A stretch of 64,000 nucleotides of DNA, from contig NZ_JAKJSQ010000016.1 of assembly GCF_050337105.1 (NCBI RefSeq), positions 7,295 to 71,294 of the forward strand. Reading direction: 5' to 3'. This document shows, piece after piece, positions 52,794-61,452 of the stretch. A program made the position numbers and the translations under genes. Every line of letters begins with the position of its first letter. Positions within the stretch are counted from its first letter, which is position 1. Origin of the DNA: Aliivibrio_A kagoshimensis. GTDB taxonomy: Bacteria > Pseudomonadota > Gammaproteobacteria > Enterobacterales > Vibrionaceae. The notes beneath the pieces are model-generated. The model ran no database searches. It was given only the letters and a program-made list of their open reading frames with translations, and was not told the origin of the DNA.

Positions 52794-54914
52794 TTAAATT
52801 TCGGTTACAGGAATATCCGACTCACTTAACTTGCGCTTCTTACGAGCTAGTTTTTTCAGTGGTGGACATTTTTCATCGTTGTAATAAGTAATCTGGCAAT
52901 CTAGACAGTAGTGACATTCGCGCATATTAATCACACCATCTGGCTGAATCGCCTGTATTTCGCACTCTTTCGCACATGTTTTGCATGGCGAACCACACTC
53001 AGGACGGCGCTTTAACCAATCAAACAGACGCACGCTGTTTGACACCGATAGCGCCGCGCCCAGTGGGCATAAATAGCGGCAGAATGTTTTACGATTAAAT
53101 AGATTCACGGTCAGCAACAACACCGCCCACGCGATGAACGGCCACTCACGATCAAACTTCAACAAAAAGGTGGTTTTAAAGGGTTCAATTTCTGCAAATT
53201 GCTCCGCCATAGCTAGCGAATCTAACGAAATACCAAACAGTGCTAATAGAATAAGGTACTTAATTGCCCATAAACGTTCGTGTACTGCCCAAGGAAGCTC
53301 TACCTGAGGAATCTTGATATAACGGGCAAACTGATTCAGTAACTCTTGCAGCGCGCCAAACGGGCACAACCAACCACAGTAGACCGCTCGTCCCCACAGC
53401 AAAACAGTTACTGCTGCCGCACACCATAAAATGAAAATGATAGGATCAAGCAAGAAGAGATCCCATGAAAAATCTTTCATTAAGGCTTGTAAGAAGGTAA
53501 ATACATTCACTACAGAGAGCTGACCGCCCCATGACCAACCGATAAAGACCACTGTCACGGCGAGAAAACCGTGTCTCAAGTTATGCATGAAGCTTGGGTG
53601 GCGCACTAATACATCTTGGAAGAATAGAATCAGCAGTAGCACAATGATAAGGCCGATCAATACCACCACTTCAATATGGTGTTCTTGCCACACTTGTTCG
53701 GTTAAGGTTAATTCTGGAGGTGGAATAATCGCAGGAGGCGTATCAACATACTTATCTAGCATGTCATACCCGCCTTTGAAACTGGTAAACAGACTATCAA
53801 TTGGTCCCGTTTGTCTTCGGACTAACAGTTCAATTTGCCAGCTGGCGCCAGGATCGAACTCATGATGAGCACGCACTTTAAACACCGACATCTCTTTGAA
53901 CTTTGGAGCCCCTTCAATGAAAATATCGGTCACACGTTCATGGTCGAGATCTCGAAAAGAGACCTCATTATCCTTTTGATGAATCTGAATTCGATCAAAA
54001 ATACCACCTCGTACATAACCCGATCCTTTAAACGAGTACCCATTACCAAACACCGCTATAATGTGCTCTCCCGGCTTTAGGTCGCCAGCTAACCAGCGGT
54101 AATCGGATTCTCCAAACAGGTTTTTACCTATGGTGGGGATATCAGCCACCGCATAATAGAGCTCAGTAAATCGTTCTTTGTTTTCACTTTCAGGCACGTT
54201 ATCAACAAGTTCTGCTTCCGTGCCAATAAACGCTTCTTGCACCGCTTCATTGGTTAAGTAGAGTTTTCTGATCGAACCATCACCGGTTAATTCTGTCCAA
54301 TTTTTTTTCTCAAATTGTTCTTTTATGGTGGAGATCGGTTGAATGATGTTTGATTTTTTTTCGATGATTCCGAGTGACTGAGCTGCTTTTGTTGCCGACT
54401 TCGTGATTCCGACATTCATCACCATCACGGTCACTGTCGCGCCAGAGAGCCCATCAACAGGCACATAGCCTTCACTGACTTTCCCTCCCACTTTGATTCT
54501 ATCTTTTACTAGCAGCCCTTCATATTGATCGGTAAAGTCCCACAGTTTCTGCTCAGGAATACCAGCAAGGATAATCGGCTCATGGTGTTCAAGCACTTTT
54601 GATGCGAGATATACACCTTCAGGGTCAATGGCGACTAGCATGTTAACGGGTTCACCCGAGTAGGCAGGAATCTTTGCTATATCGTTGGTTTCAAAAGCGT
54701 ACCCCAAAATCTCTTCATCTTTATAGACGGTCCATAACAGCGGTTCACCCTGCTTTTCAGAAAGTTGTGTGAGATCTGGGAAAACTTGGTGAATCAACGG
54801 AATAGGATCTTTAGGTGGGCTAACGAACAGAGCGCTTGCAGAAAAAGAGGAACACAAAAGTAACAGGGTAATACTCAACTGAATGATTACTGCTTTTACT
54901 CGGAAAAAAATCAT
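52794..54914 (-). CDS. nosR: NosR: membrane iron-sulfur flavoprotein for nitrous oxide reduction
   Basis: A 706-residue membrane protein required for NosZ expression and electron supply. The N-terminal signal and periplasmic FMN-binding part carry the flavinylation motif DGLSGATVT, where a threonine is covalently modified by ApbE. Five transmembrane helices follow, with the cysteine motifs CGWLCPFG and CRYLCPLG. The C-terminal 4Fe-4S ferredoxin part contains CKTCAKEC and CHYCLDC. ATG 54914 is preferred over ATG 54926 since GGAG lies just before it. First gene of the operon, preceded by an FNR-type box. Confidence 0.93.
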   Translation of the reverse strand: MIFFRVKAVIIQLSITLLLLCSSFSASALFVSPPKDPIPLIHQVFPDLTQLSEKQGEPLLWTVYKDEEILGYAFETNDIAKIPAYSGEPVNMLVAIDPEGVYLASKVLEHHEPIILAGIPEQKLWDFTDQYEGLLVKDRIKVGGKVSEGYVPVDGLSGATVTVMVMNVGITKSATKAAQSLGIIEKKSNIIQPISTIKEQFEKKNWTELTGDGSIRKLYLTNEAVQEAFIGTEAELVDNVPESENKERFTELYYAVADIPTIGKNLFGESDYRWLAGDLKPGEHIIAVFGNGYSFKGSGYVRGGIFDRIQIHQKDNEVSFRDLDHERVTDIFIEGAPKFKEMSVFKVRAHHEFDPGASWQIELLVRRQTGPIDSLFTSFKGGYDMLDKYVDTPPAIIPPPELTLTEQVWQEHHIEVVVLIGLIIVLLLILFFQDVLVRHPSFMHNLRHGFLAVTVVFIGWSWGGQLSVVNVFTFLQALMKDFSWDLFLLDPIIFILWCAAAVTVLLWGRAVYCGWLCPFGALQELLNQFARYIKIPQVELPWAVHERLWAIKYLILLALFGISLDSLAMAEQFAEIEPFKTTFLLKFDREWPFIAWAVLLLTVNLFNRKTFCRYLCPLGAALSVSNSVRLFDWLKRRPECGSPCKTCAKECEIQAIQPDGVINMRECHYCLDCQITYYNDEKCPPLKKLARKKRKLSESDIPVTEI

Positions 54915-54985
54915 TAATAGCTCCATGCCCTATAACGGAAACCCACTTTAGAGATGTAGCCTATGTGTGTTCTTCACCTTAACAA

Positions 54986-54999
54986 TTGACCATCATCAA
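54986..54999 (-). promoter_or_regulatory. FNR-type anaerobic box upstream of nosR
   Basis: TTGACCATCATCAA matches the FNR consensus TTGAT-N4-ATCAA in nine of ten conserved positions. It lies 72 nt before the nosR ATG, so it is placed for activation under oxygen limitation by FNR or a DNR/NnrR-type regulator. Confidence 0.8.
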
Positions 55000-55182
55000 T
55001 AAATTGAGAATTTGTTACAGAATGTTAGTAATTATGTGATCACTCTATAACCCCCGCAGTACCTAGCTAACCATTAAGTGGTAATTTAAATACATGTTTA
55101 TAGTCAACTTCAATGATAACGAATTGTTACTACGCTTTGATTTGTGCTAATAATATGTAATCGTTTTAACTAAGGATAAATT

Positions 55183-55794
55183 ATGAAAATTCATGAGTTT
55201 GGTCCAGCTCCAAATGCAAGACGTGTGACTATTTTTCTTGCCGAAAAAGGCATTGAAGTTGAACGAGTACACGTAAATACTCGTGGCGGTGAGAACCTTA
55301 CTGATGCCTTTAAAGCACTAAGTCCGAATGGACGTATCCCTGTTTTAGAGCTTGACGATGGTACCTCTATTTGTGAGTCAGTTGCTATCTGTCGTTATTT
55401 TGACGAGCTAAACCCCTCAAAACACTCTATGTTTGGTAACACACCTTATGAAAAAGCACACATAGAGATGTGGAATCGAATTGTTGAGTTACAAGGATAT
55501 GTACCCGCCTTGCAAGCATTTCGTAATCTAACTGGTATCTATAAAGACAGAGAAAGATGTGTAGAAAGTTGGGGGGAGGAGTCAAAGCGTCGACTGATTG
55601 AGTTTTTACCAACGCTAGATAAACAACTTGATCTCAACCCTTACGTTGCCGGCGAACACTTTTCAATTGCGGATATTACTGCCTATGTACTATGTAGCTT
55701 TATGAAGCATCTTGATATAGAGGTTACGGCGAGCCAGCCGCATCTGTTTGAATGGTATGAGCGTATGATCCTCAGAGCATCTACCCAAGTGTAG
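55183..55794 (+). CDS. Glutathione S-transferase family protein
   Basis: A 203-residue GST. The N-terminal thioredoxin-like domain includes GPAPNARRVTIFLAEKGI and the conserved LSPNGRIPVLELDDGTSICESVAI, and the C-terminal helical domain follows with FSIADITAYV. It conjugates glutathione to electrophiles or acts as a peroxidase/isomerase. AAGGA lies before the ATG. It is probably co-transcribed with the EEP gene 12 nt downstream. Confidence 0.9.
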   Translation: MKIHEFGPAPNARRVTIFLAEKGIEVERVHVNTRGGENLTDAFKALSPNGRIPVLELDDGTSICESVAICRYFDELNPSKHSMFGNTPYEKAHIEMWNRIVELQGYVPALQAFRNLTGIYKDRERCVESWGEESKRRLIEFLPTLDKQLDLNPYVAGEHFSIADITAYVLCSFMKHLDIEVTASQPHLFEWYERMILRASTQV

Positions 55795-55806
55795 GCAGGC
55801 TAAAAA

Positions 55807-56724
55807 GTGAAACCTTTATTAATAAAGAGATTAAGCCAAATGATCTTAATGGTCTGGTCTCTTTTTATTTCCTTTTTCAGTATGTCACAATCCAATGCAC
55901 TGACTATCAGCACGTGGAATATGCAGTGGTTAGATAACCAATCTTCTCGACAAGAAGCAAGACGAACCCCTTCTGACTACTCTGCACTTAATAACATTGT
56001 GACAACGATTAACTCTGACCTTATTGCCTTTCAAGAGGTGGCCAATCTAGAGTCTGCTCACCTCGTGTTTGATCCTGAGCTTTATCATATCGAACTCTCT
56101 TCACGATCAATTATTGGTCATGTTGATACCGATTGGAGGCAGTATGTCGGCTTTGCGATCAGAAAAGAGGTTAACTATATGCGTAACCCCGATCTATTCG
56201 CTCTGGATGTCACTCGCAATCACGCGTTACGATATGGGGTGGACATCACGCTGTTGTTTGAAGAGCGGCCGCCAGTTAGAGTGTTAGTCGTACATTTAAA
56301 AAGTGGATGTCACTCGAAAAAGGCGGTGACAGGAGTGAGCTGTAAACGGCTATCCCAACAAGCTTCGGTCATCAATCAATGGATAGTTGAGCGCAATAAA
56401 TCGCAGAGTCCGTTCATTATTCTAGGCGATTTCAATCGTCAATTGATCAATGAGAACGATTGGTTCTGGCAGAGAATGGATCATAATGTGGTTAAAGTGG
56501 GGGTTGGTCAGGTTAGCCAGTGCCGCTCCGCTCATATCAAAAGTAATAACAACCGTTGGTATTTTAAGCAGTATAAAACCTTTATTGATCATATCTTAAT
56601 CAGTAAAGGTTTAGTCAAATATGTAACTGGAGGGTCTTTCAAACAGACGCTGTTTAGTGGCAGTGACCTTGCCCAATATCGACTCTCAGATCACTGCCCA
56701 CTCTCAATAAAATTTACTTTTTAA
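55807..56724 (+). CDS. Secreted endonuclease/exonuclease/phosphatase family protein
   Basis: A 305-residue protein with a signal peptide and the EEP (DNase I-like) fold: ISTWNMQWLD, IAFQEVAN, the active-site ILGDFNRQ and the C-terminal SDHCPLSI. It cleaves a phosphodiester in nucleic acid or lipid, with Mg2+. A GTG start is listed; an ATG at 55840 (residue 12) is an alternative. It overlaps the convergent retropepsin-like gene by 11 nt. Confidence 0.85.
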   Translation: MKPLLIKRLSQMILMVWSLFISFFSMSQSNALTISTWNMQWLDNQSSRQEARRTPSDYSALNNIVTTINSDLIAFQEVANLESAHLVFDPELYHIELSSRSIIGHVDTDWRQYVGFAIRKEVNYMRNPDLFALDVTRNHALRYGVDITLLFEERPPVRVLVVHLKSGCHSKKAVTGVSCKRLSQQASVINQWIVERNKSQSPFIILGDFNRQLINENDWFWQRMDHNVVKVGVGQVSQCRSAHIKSNNNRWYFKQYKTFIDHILISKGLVKYVTGGSFKQTLFSGSDLAQYRLSDHCPLSIKFTF

Positions 56725-57274
56725 CTTTTGGCTGAACGTACTGTTTTCCAACATCAACAATGGCCACGTTACTAAAGTATTTTCGCCCTAATAAGACACT
56801 AAAAGTAAGGTGTTCTCTATCTGCTAAAGTAAATTCGGCCGTACTTTTGTGGCTACCAATTTGAACATCAAGCTCAACCACCGCACGTCGGTGTAATTTA
56901 TCTGATGACGATTGACGAATATCAACCCAGCGTTTAACCGGTAAATCAAAATCATCAACGGCATTATCTGCATCAGGTAATTTGAATTTAACCCAACTTT
57001 TTCCATCTTTCTTATAGGATTCAATATCAATCGCACTAATAGATGATGTGGTAGCGCCAGTGTCAACTCTCGCTTTAAATGAAGCCTTTACTTTCGGAAA
57101 GTAAACCCACTCTTCCTCTCCAAAAATCAGTTTCCCATCTTCGCTAATGAGCACCTTCGATTTACTCTCTACGTTTTCAACTGTATGAGGACCCTGACTG
57201 CTTTCATTACTATTGGCATGTACATTAACGCTTACTAATAATAAAAGAGTGATAAGAGAAGGCCATTTTTTCAT
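56714..57274 (-). CDS. Retropepsin-like (RimB/DUF785-type) periplasmic protein
   Basis: A 186-residue protein with a signal peptide (MKKWPSLITLLLLVSVNVHA). The core has FKARVDTGATTSSISA, which contains the D-T-G aspartic-protease motif, then RAVVELDVQIGSHKSTAEFT and LLGRKYFSNVAIVDVGKQY. This is the ATP-dependent zinc protease/RimB-type fold (DUF785). ATG 57274 has GGAGT upstream and gives the correct signal; an upstream in-frame start at 57337 would bury it. The proteolytic role is uncertain. Confidence 0.82.
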   Translation of the reverse strand: MKKWPSLITLLLLVSVNVHANSNESSQGPHTVENVESKSKVLISEDGKLIFGEEEWVYFPKVKASFKARVDTGATTSSISAIDIESYKKDGKSWVKFKLPDADNAVDDFDLPVKRWVDIRQSSSDKLHRRAVVELDVQIGSHKSTAEFTLADREHLTFSVLLGRKYFSNVAIVDVGKQYVQPKVKK

Positions 57275-57435
57275 TAAAATACTCCAGAACTGTCGAACTT
57301 GTTTGGACAACAACATGATGATTTTTATCAATGTCATTTTATTTTATACCATAAATTTGAAAAAACGAGGTGAAGTGATTTGATTTATAAGAAAAAGAGT
57401 TGTGGTAGGTGAAATAGAGTGAGATTTCTAAACCC

Positions 57436-57858
57436 AAAGAGAAGGCCCGATATGCTTGCGCATAACGGGCCTAAAGTCTTACTTGCAGCAATCCAGCTAC
57501 TAAAGTGCTCCCTGCATCAAATCCTTGATAGCATGCTTATCCTAAGCTTATTCCTTTACATCGCTTTCCTAGCGGTGTCCTTGGCCTTATCCATGACCCA
57601 TTAATACATCCAGTATTAATTCTCTCACTAATTCCTTAAGTGGTGTCCTTTACTTCATCCTGAAGTTCTTTCCTACCCTCTATCCTAGAGGAGTCCATCG
57701 TCTTCCTTGTTAGCAACCATCCTAGTTACTATCGATTCCGTTCAATGTCCTTTTTCTATCCGTGTCGATAATTCATCCTAAATTACCGTAGTCTCATCCT
57801 AAGACTTACCAAATCCTTGGTTTAGGTTCCTATTCCTAGTCAGTATCCTTCCGACACC
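57436..57858 (-). ncRNA. csrB: CsrB-family small RNA (CsrA-sequestering)
   Basis: On the minus strand this 420-nt interval has no ORF but about 27 GGA triplets, many in the loops of short hairpins: CTTCAGGATGAAG, CTCTAGGATAGAG, GCTTAGGATAAGC, GTCTTAGGATGAGAC and CCGCTAGGAAAGCG. This is the architecture of CsrB/CsrC/RsmZ RNAs, which titrate CsrA. The 3' end is a hairpin GGCCCGATATGC/GCATAACGGGCC (57444-57471) followed by TTCTCTTT. The start near 57858 follows a TTGATG/TAATCT promoter candidate. A VarA/GacA-like box lies at 58025-58042. Boundaries are approximate. Confidence 0.88.
57444..57471 (-). terminator. Terminator hairpin of the CsrB-like RNA
   Basis: GGCCCG-A-TATGC pairs with GCATA-A-CGGGCC, a 12-bp stem with one mismatch and a TTGC loop, followed on the minus strand by TTCTCTTT. 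Confidence 0.8.
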
Positions 57859-58024
57859 AATAAGATTACTTGATTGTCATAAATCATCAATGAACAAAGA
57901 TCACATTTTTAATGACCATTTATTGATATAAAACATAGTGCGAACTAAACTCCTATAAAAACAATTAGTTAACGAGATTTAATGAGAGATATTATTTTCA
58001 AACAGAGCCATCTCTTACTGCCTA

Positions 58025-58042
58025 TGTGCGAGATCTCTTACA
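58025..58042 (-). promoter_or_regulatory. GacA/VarA-type upstream element of the CsrB-like RNA
   Basis: On the minus strand TGTAAGAGATCTCGCACA matches the GacA consensus TGTAAG-N6-CTTACA in ten of twelve conserved positions. It lies about 170 nt before the predicted RNA start, a distance comparable to UvrY sites upstream of enterobacterial csrB. Confidence 0.55.
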
Positions 58043-58096
58043 CCATAGGTGGTAAAGCACTATCGATTTATATCAATACTCATATCAACCACATAA

Positions 58097-58603
58097 TTAT
58101 GCAATTGAATTCATTCGTTGTGGTGTCAATCTATATTCCATAACCACCACCTGATGGCCACCATACTCTACCTGTTCGATAGGAGTAAAACCGATTCGAG
58201 TATAGAGCCCGCCATCTAACTGTTCTGTCTGTAAGTGCAATGTCTCAATGCCGATCTCTTTAGCACGGCGAATCACCTCTTGCACCATACGTGTCGCCAA
58301 TCCATACCCTCTATGGGACTCCGTAACGTACACCCCTCCAATCCAAAACTCTCTATCGGGATAGATCGACATCTCTCGAACTTTTAACTCAGCAGCGGCA
58401 ACAAACTCTCCATCATCATCAGCAACAACTAAAAGTGGGGCGCAATCTCGATTACCATATTGAGAGAGTTTTTCTTTAATCGTGTTAATGGAGATTCCTG
58501 GAATCTTTCCTGCCCACTCATCGTAATACCAGCGGCTCACCACTTTAAGTGCATCCGCATCATCCGCGAGCAAAATATAACGAATCTCTGTTGGTATAGT
58601 CAC
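58097..58603 (-). CDS. GNAT family N-acetyltransferase
   Basis: A 168-residue acetyltransferase. The acetyl-CoA loop SHRGYGLATRMVQEVIRRAK and the strand EFWIGGVYVTE are clear, with the C-terminal LDGGLYTRIGFTPIEQVEY. It begins at GTG 58603, with AGGAG 6 nt upstream. The substrate is unknown. It stands alone between the sRNA promoter region and a small acidic-protein gene. Confidence 0.88.
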   Translation of the reverse strand: MTIPTEIRYILLADDADALKVVSRWYYDEWAGKIPGISINTIKEKLSQYGNRDCAPLLVVADDDGEFVAAAELKVREMSIYPDREFWIGGVYVTESHRGYGLATRMVQEVIRRAKEIGIETLHLQTEQLDGGLYTRIGFTPIEQVEYGGHQVVVMEYRLTPQRMNSIA

Positions 58604-58709
58604 TGCAACTCCTTTACTGATCTAGCTGACGGTGAACGATAACTGAAAAAATGTGTGAAAGATAACTGGCTGTGGCATAGTGACCCAAAATGTTTAATGA
58701 GAGAAGAAA

Positions 58710-58979
58710 ATGACAGAAGCACAAGACGACTATATGACGGAAGAAACACTGATTGAAACCGTTGAAAACCAGATAGCCGATGGCGAGCCTAAAAAAGTAA
58801 AAGAGACCCTAATGCGCTTAGTGATGACCGGTACTCCCCGCGAAGAAGCGCTGCAAGGCATGGCCTGTGCATTAGCGATTGAAGTGTTTGATGTGATGAA
58901 AAATGGTGCTGAATTTGATTTAAAACGCTACTCAGCTCATCTTGATGAACTTCCAAACATGGATTGGATGGAAGGGTAA
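58710..58979 (+). CDS. Small acidic hypothetical protein, 89 residues
   Basis: A conserved-looking Vibrio-type small protein with acidic helices (EETLIETVENQIADGEPKKV and TPREEALQGMACALAIEVFD). No domain is known to me. GAGAAGAAA precedes the ATG. It is followed by an intrinsic terminator, so it forms its own transcript. The function is unknown. Confidence 0.75.
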   Translation: MTEAQDDYMTEETLIETVENQIADGEPKKVKETLMRLVMTGTPREEALQGMACALAIEVFDVMKNGAEFDLKRYSAHLDELPNMDWMEG

Positions 58980-58987
58980 AAACTTTT

Positions 58988-59014
58988 ATAGAGCGTTAAT
59001 TTCGCTCTATTTTT
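58988..59014 (+). terminator. Terminator after the small acidic gene
   Basis: ATAGAGCG (58988-58995) pairs exactly with CGCTCTAT (59003-59010) around a 7-nt loop, followed by TTTT. It overlaps the 3' end of the convergent DUF2798 gene. Confidence 0.8.
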
Positions 59015-59237
59015 CACTTCCGATCGCTGCTAACCAAAACGATAACTTTCTTATTTGAGGTATAATGGTGGCACTCACCGCAAGCGCAATCGGCCATGCA
59101 ATAAGATAACTGTGCATCCAATTATCCAGTGAAAAGTGATCCACCCCTCCCACGATGGCTGATATCAGTCCTGACATACAAAAAGACATAACAGCCGACC
59201 CTAGCAGGGTGCTTATCCAAAATTGTTTTCTATTCAT
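59007..59237 (-). CDS. DUF2798 two-helix membrane protein
   Basis: From ATG 59237 (preceded by GAGGT) the protein has 76 residues with two transmembrane helices: FWISTLLGSAVMSFCMSGLI and LIAWPIALAVSATIIP, separated by a short linker. This is the layout of DUF2798. An upstream start at 59381 would overlap the divergent LysR coding region and is rejected. It is divergent from LysR and probably controlled by it. Confidence 0.82.
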   Translation of the reverse strand: MNRKQFWISTLLGSAVMSFCMSGLISAIVGGVDHFSLDNWMHSYLIAWPIALAVSATIIPQIRKLSFWLAAIGSEK

Positions 59238-59311
59238 CTCTATTACCTCATTGATATTCAATAGGGTTAGGTTATTATTTCTCATATGTAAAAAATATAG
59301 GCAATTATCGA

Positions 59312-60220
59312 ATGGACAATTCCATATTTGGAAATATAGATGATCTTTACCTCTTTTGCCGAGTGGTCGATGCAGGTTCATTACTGCGCGCCTCAGAGGG
59401 CATGAAGTTGCCAGTCTCGACCATGTCTAGACGACTGAATGGATTAGAACAGAGGCTAGGTATTCGTTTACTAGAACGGAAGGGACGAGAATTAACTCCG
59501 ACGGAGAATGGCTTGGATCTATTTTCTCGAATCAATAACGAACTGATCAATACTGAAATAGAACTTGAGCAGGTACTGTCAGCTAAAAATGAAGTGCAAG
59601 GCAATATACGACTCTCTTTACCGCACACTTTATACAAATCGTTCATCGGTAAATTGATTGCTCACTATCTACTCGAGCACCCCAAAGTCACCATTGATAT
59701 CAAGTTGAACTTTGAAGATCGATTACCAACAACAGACAGGGATTTATCGATCGGATTCGACTTAGGAGAGAGCAGTGATCTGATTGCTCGACCTTTTCTG
59801 ACGTCTCAAGACGCTCTGTTCGCTTCTAAGCGCTATATCGAACAATTTGGAATGCCTACTACCTTGGATCAGCTCTATCAGAAAAATTGGCTTGCAGTTC
59901 GATCTAAACGTCAATATCACTTTATTAAGCAGAACAATCACACCACTGGTTACGATTTCCAACCAACACCTAAAATGGTAGTTAATGACTTGAACATGTT
60001 GATTGAAGCGATCAATGACGGTGTTGGGATTGGTTTAGTGCCTATACATCATCAAAAATCTCTTTCTGAAGATGTAGTAGCGGTTTTACCTGAGTTAATT
60101 ACCCCTGAGCGCCATGCGTATCTGATTTACAAGCAGCGCGTGCATCAACCACCCGCACTCTCTCACTTGGTCAAATACTTGATGGCTCATGCCCCTATCA
60201 GTAATAAAACCTCGAGTTAG
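59312..60220 (+). CDS. LysR-family transcriptional regulator
   Basis: A 302-residue LysR regulator with an N-terminal helix-turn-helix (LYLFCRVVDAGSLLRASEGM, then STMSRRLNGLEQRLGIRLL) and a typical effector domain. It is divergent from the DUF2798 gene, with 74 bp between the start codons, and is the probable regulator of that gene. It ends at a strong terminator shared with the yqhD-like gene. Confidence 0.88.
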   Translation: MDNSIFGNIDDLYLFCRVVDAGSLLRASEGMKLPVSTMSRRLNGLEQRLGIRLLERKGRELTPTENGLDLFSRINNELINTEIELEQVLSAKNEVQGNIRLSLPHTLYKSFIGKLIAHYLLEHPKVTIDIKLNFEDRLPTTDRDLSIGFDLGESSDLIARPFLTSQDALFASKRYIEQFGMPTTLDQLYQKNWLAVRSKRQYHFIKQNNHTTGYDFQPTPKMVVNDLNMLIEAINDGVGIGLVPIHHQKSLSEDVVAVLPELITPERHAYLIYKQRVHQPPALSHLVKYLMAHAPISNKTSS

Positions 60221-60234
60221 CTTTGGATACAAAA

Positions 60235-60264
60235 AAGCCTTTCTGATTCCAATCAGAAAGGCTT
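60235..60264. terminator. Bidirectional terminator between LysR and yqhD-like genes
   Basis: AAGCCTTTCTGATT (60235-60248) pairs perfectly with AATCAGAAAGGCTT (60251-60264) around CC. A-rich sequence on one side and a T-rich tail on the other make it active on both strands. Confidence 0.85.
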
Positions 60265-60283
60265 CGATTTTGCTGATACCAGG

Positions 60284-61435
60284 TTATAGTGCAGCTTCTA
60301 AAATCGCTCTTGATTGCGCGATTCCAATTTTTCCATGCTCACCTAGCGCTGTCATCCCGTGTGCTTCTAAGCTAGTTAGTAGCGTTTCAATTGAGTCGCT
60401 ATCAAGCCCGGCATCGGTCAAGGTTGTCGGTACATCCATCAATTTGAAAAACTCAATGGTTTTAGCAATGGCGGCATCGATACGCTGCTCAGTGGAACCT
60501 TCGGTAATACCAAAAATACGCTCGCCATATTGCAGCAATTTAGCCTCTTTCTCGCTACGGTGCTGGTGCATAACAGCCGGAAGGACAATACTCAAGCTAC
60601 GAGCATGATCAACGCCAAAGTTACCTGTTAATTCGTGACCAATCATATGCGATGCCCAGTCTTGAGGAACACCGACTCCAATTAACCCATTCAGTGCTTG
60701 GGTTGCTGTCCACATAATATTAGCTCGAACGGCTAGATCATCAGGTGTTGATAGCACTTTCGGCCCTTCTTCAATAAGGTTAAGCAGCAGGCCTTCGGCA
60801 AAACGATCTTGCACTTTGGCATTAACCGGATACGTTAAGTACTGCTCCATCACGTGGACAAATGCATCTACGACACCATTTGAGCTTTGACGAGGAGATA
60901 AGCTTAATGTGGTTTTAGGATCAAGCACAGCAAACGCAGGACGAACCAAAGGAGAACCAAAGGCAAGTTTATCGTTAATACGAGTGATCACTGCGCCACC
61001 ATTACTTTCCGAACCTGTAGCAGGTAGTGTCAATACACACCCTAGAGGCATTGCAGAAGTCACAGGTACCTGCTTAGTCAGGATATCCCAAGGTTCGCTT
61101 CCTTCGAAACAGGCAGCTGCCGCAATGAATTTGGTACCATCAACCACCGAACCACCGCCGACAGCCAATAGGTAATCAAACCCTTCCGCTTTAATCTTCT
61201 CAACCGCTTTCATTAAGGTGTCATATTGTGGATTTGGCTCAATGCCTGAAAATTCAGCCCAATTATGATCGCTAAGTGCACTCACCACTTGGTCATACAC
61301 GCCATTACTTTTTATCGAGCCACCACCGTAGGTCACCAACACTTTTTTATCTTTAGGGATGTCGTTAGTAATCTCTTTAATCTGTCCTTCACCAAAATGA
61401 ATGCGTGTGGTGTTGTGGAATGTAAAGTTGTTCAT
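60284..61435 (-). CDS. YqhD-like NADPH-dependent aldehyde reductase (iron-containing alcohol dehydrogenase)
   Basis: A 383-residue group III alcohol dehydrogenase matching E. coli YqhD by eye: VLVTYGGGSIKSNGVYDQVV, LAVGGGSVVDGTKFIAAAA, LTLPATGSESNGGAVI, GVVDAFVHVMEQ and HMIGHELTGNFGVDHARSL, which hold the metal-binding aspartate and histidines. YqhD reduces short-chain and toxic aldehydes such as methylglyoxal and acrolein with NADPH. It is the last gene of the nemR-linked operon; its ATG has GGAG upstream. Confidence 0.9.
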   Translation of the reverse strand: MNNFTFHNTTRIHFGEGQIKEITNDIPKDKKVLVTYGGGSIKSNGVYDQVVSALSDHNWAEFSGIEPNPQYDTLMKAVEKIKAEGFDYLLAVGGGSVVDGTKFIAAAACFEGSEPWDILTKQVPVTSAMPLGCVLTLPATGSESNGGAVITRINDKLAFGSPLVRPAFAVLDPKTTLSLSPRQSSNGVVDAFVHVMEQYLTYPVNAKVQDRFAEGLLLNLIEEGPKVLSTPDDLAVRANIMWTATQALNGLIGVGVPQDWASHMIGHELTGNFGVDHARSLSIVLPAVMHQHRSEKEAKLLQYGERIFGITEGSTEQRIDAAIAKTIEFFKLMDVPTTLTDAGLDSDSIETLLTSLEAHGMTALGEHGKIGIAQSRAILEAAL

Positions 61436-61452
61436 GGATGTTCTCCAGTAAT

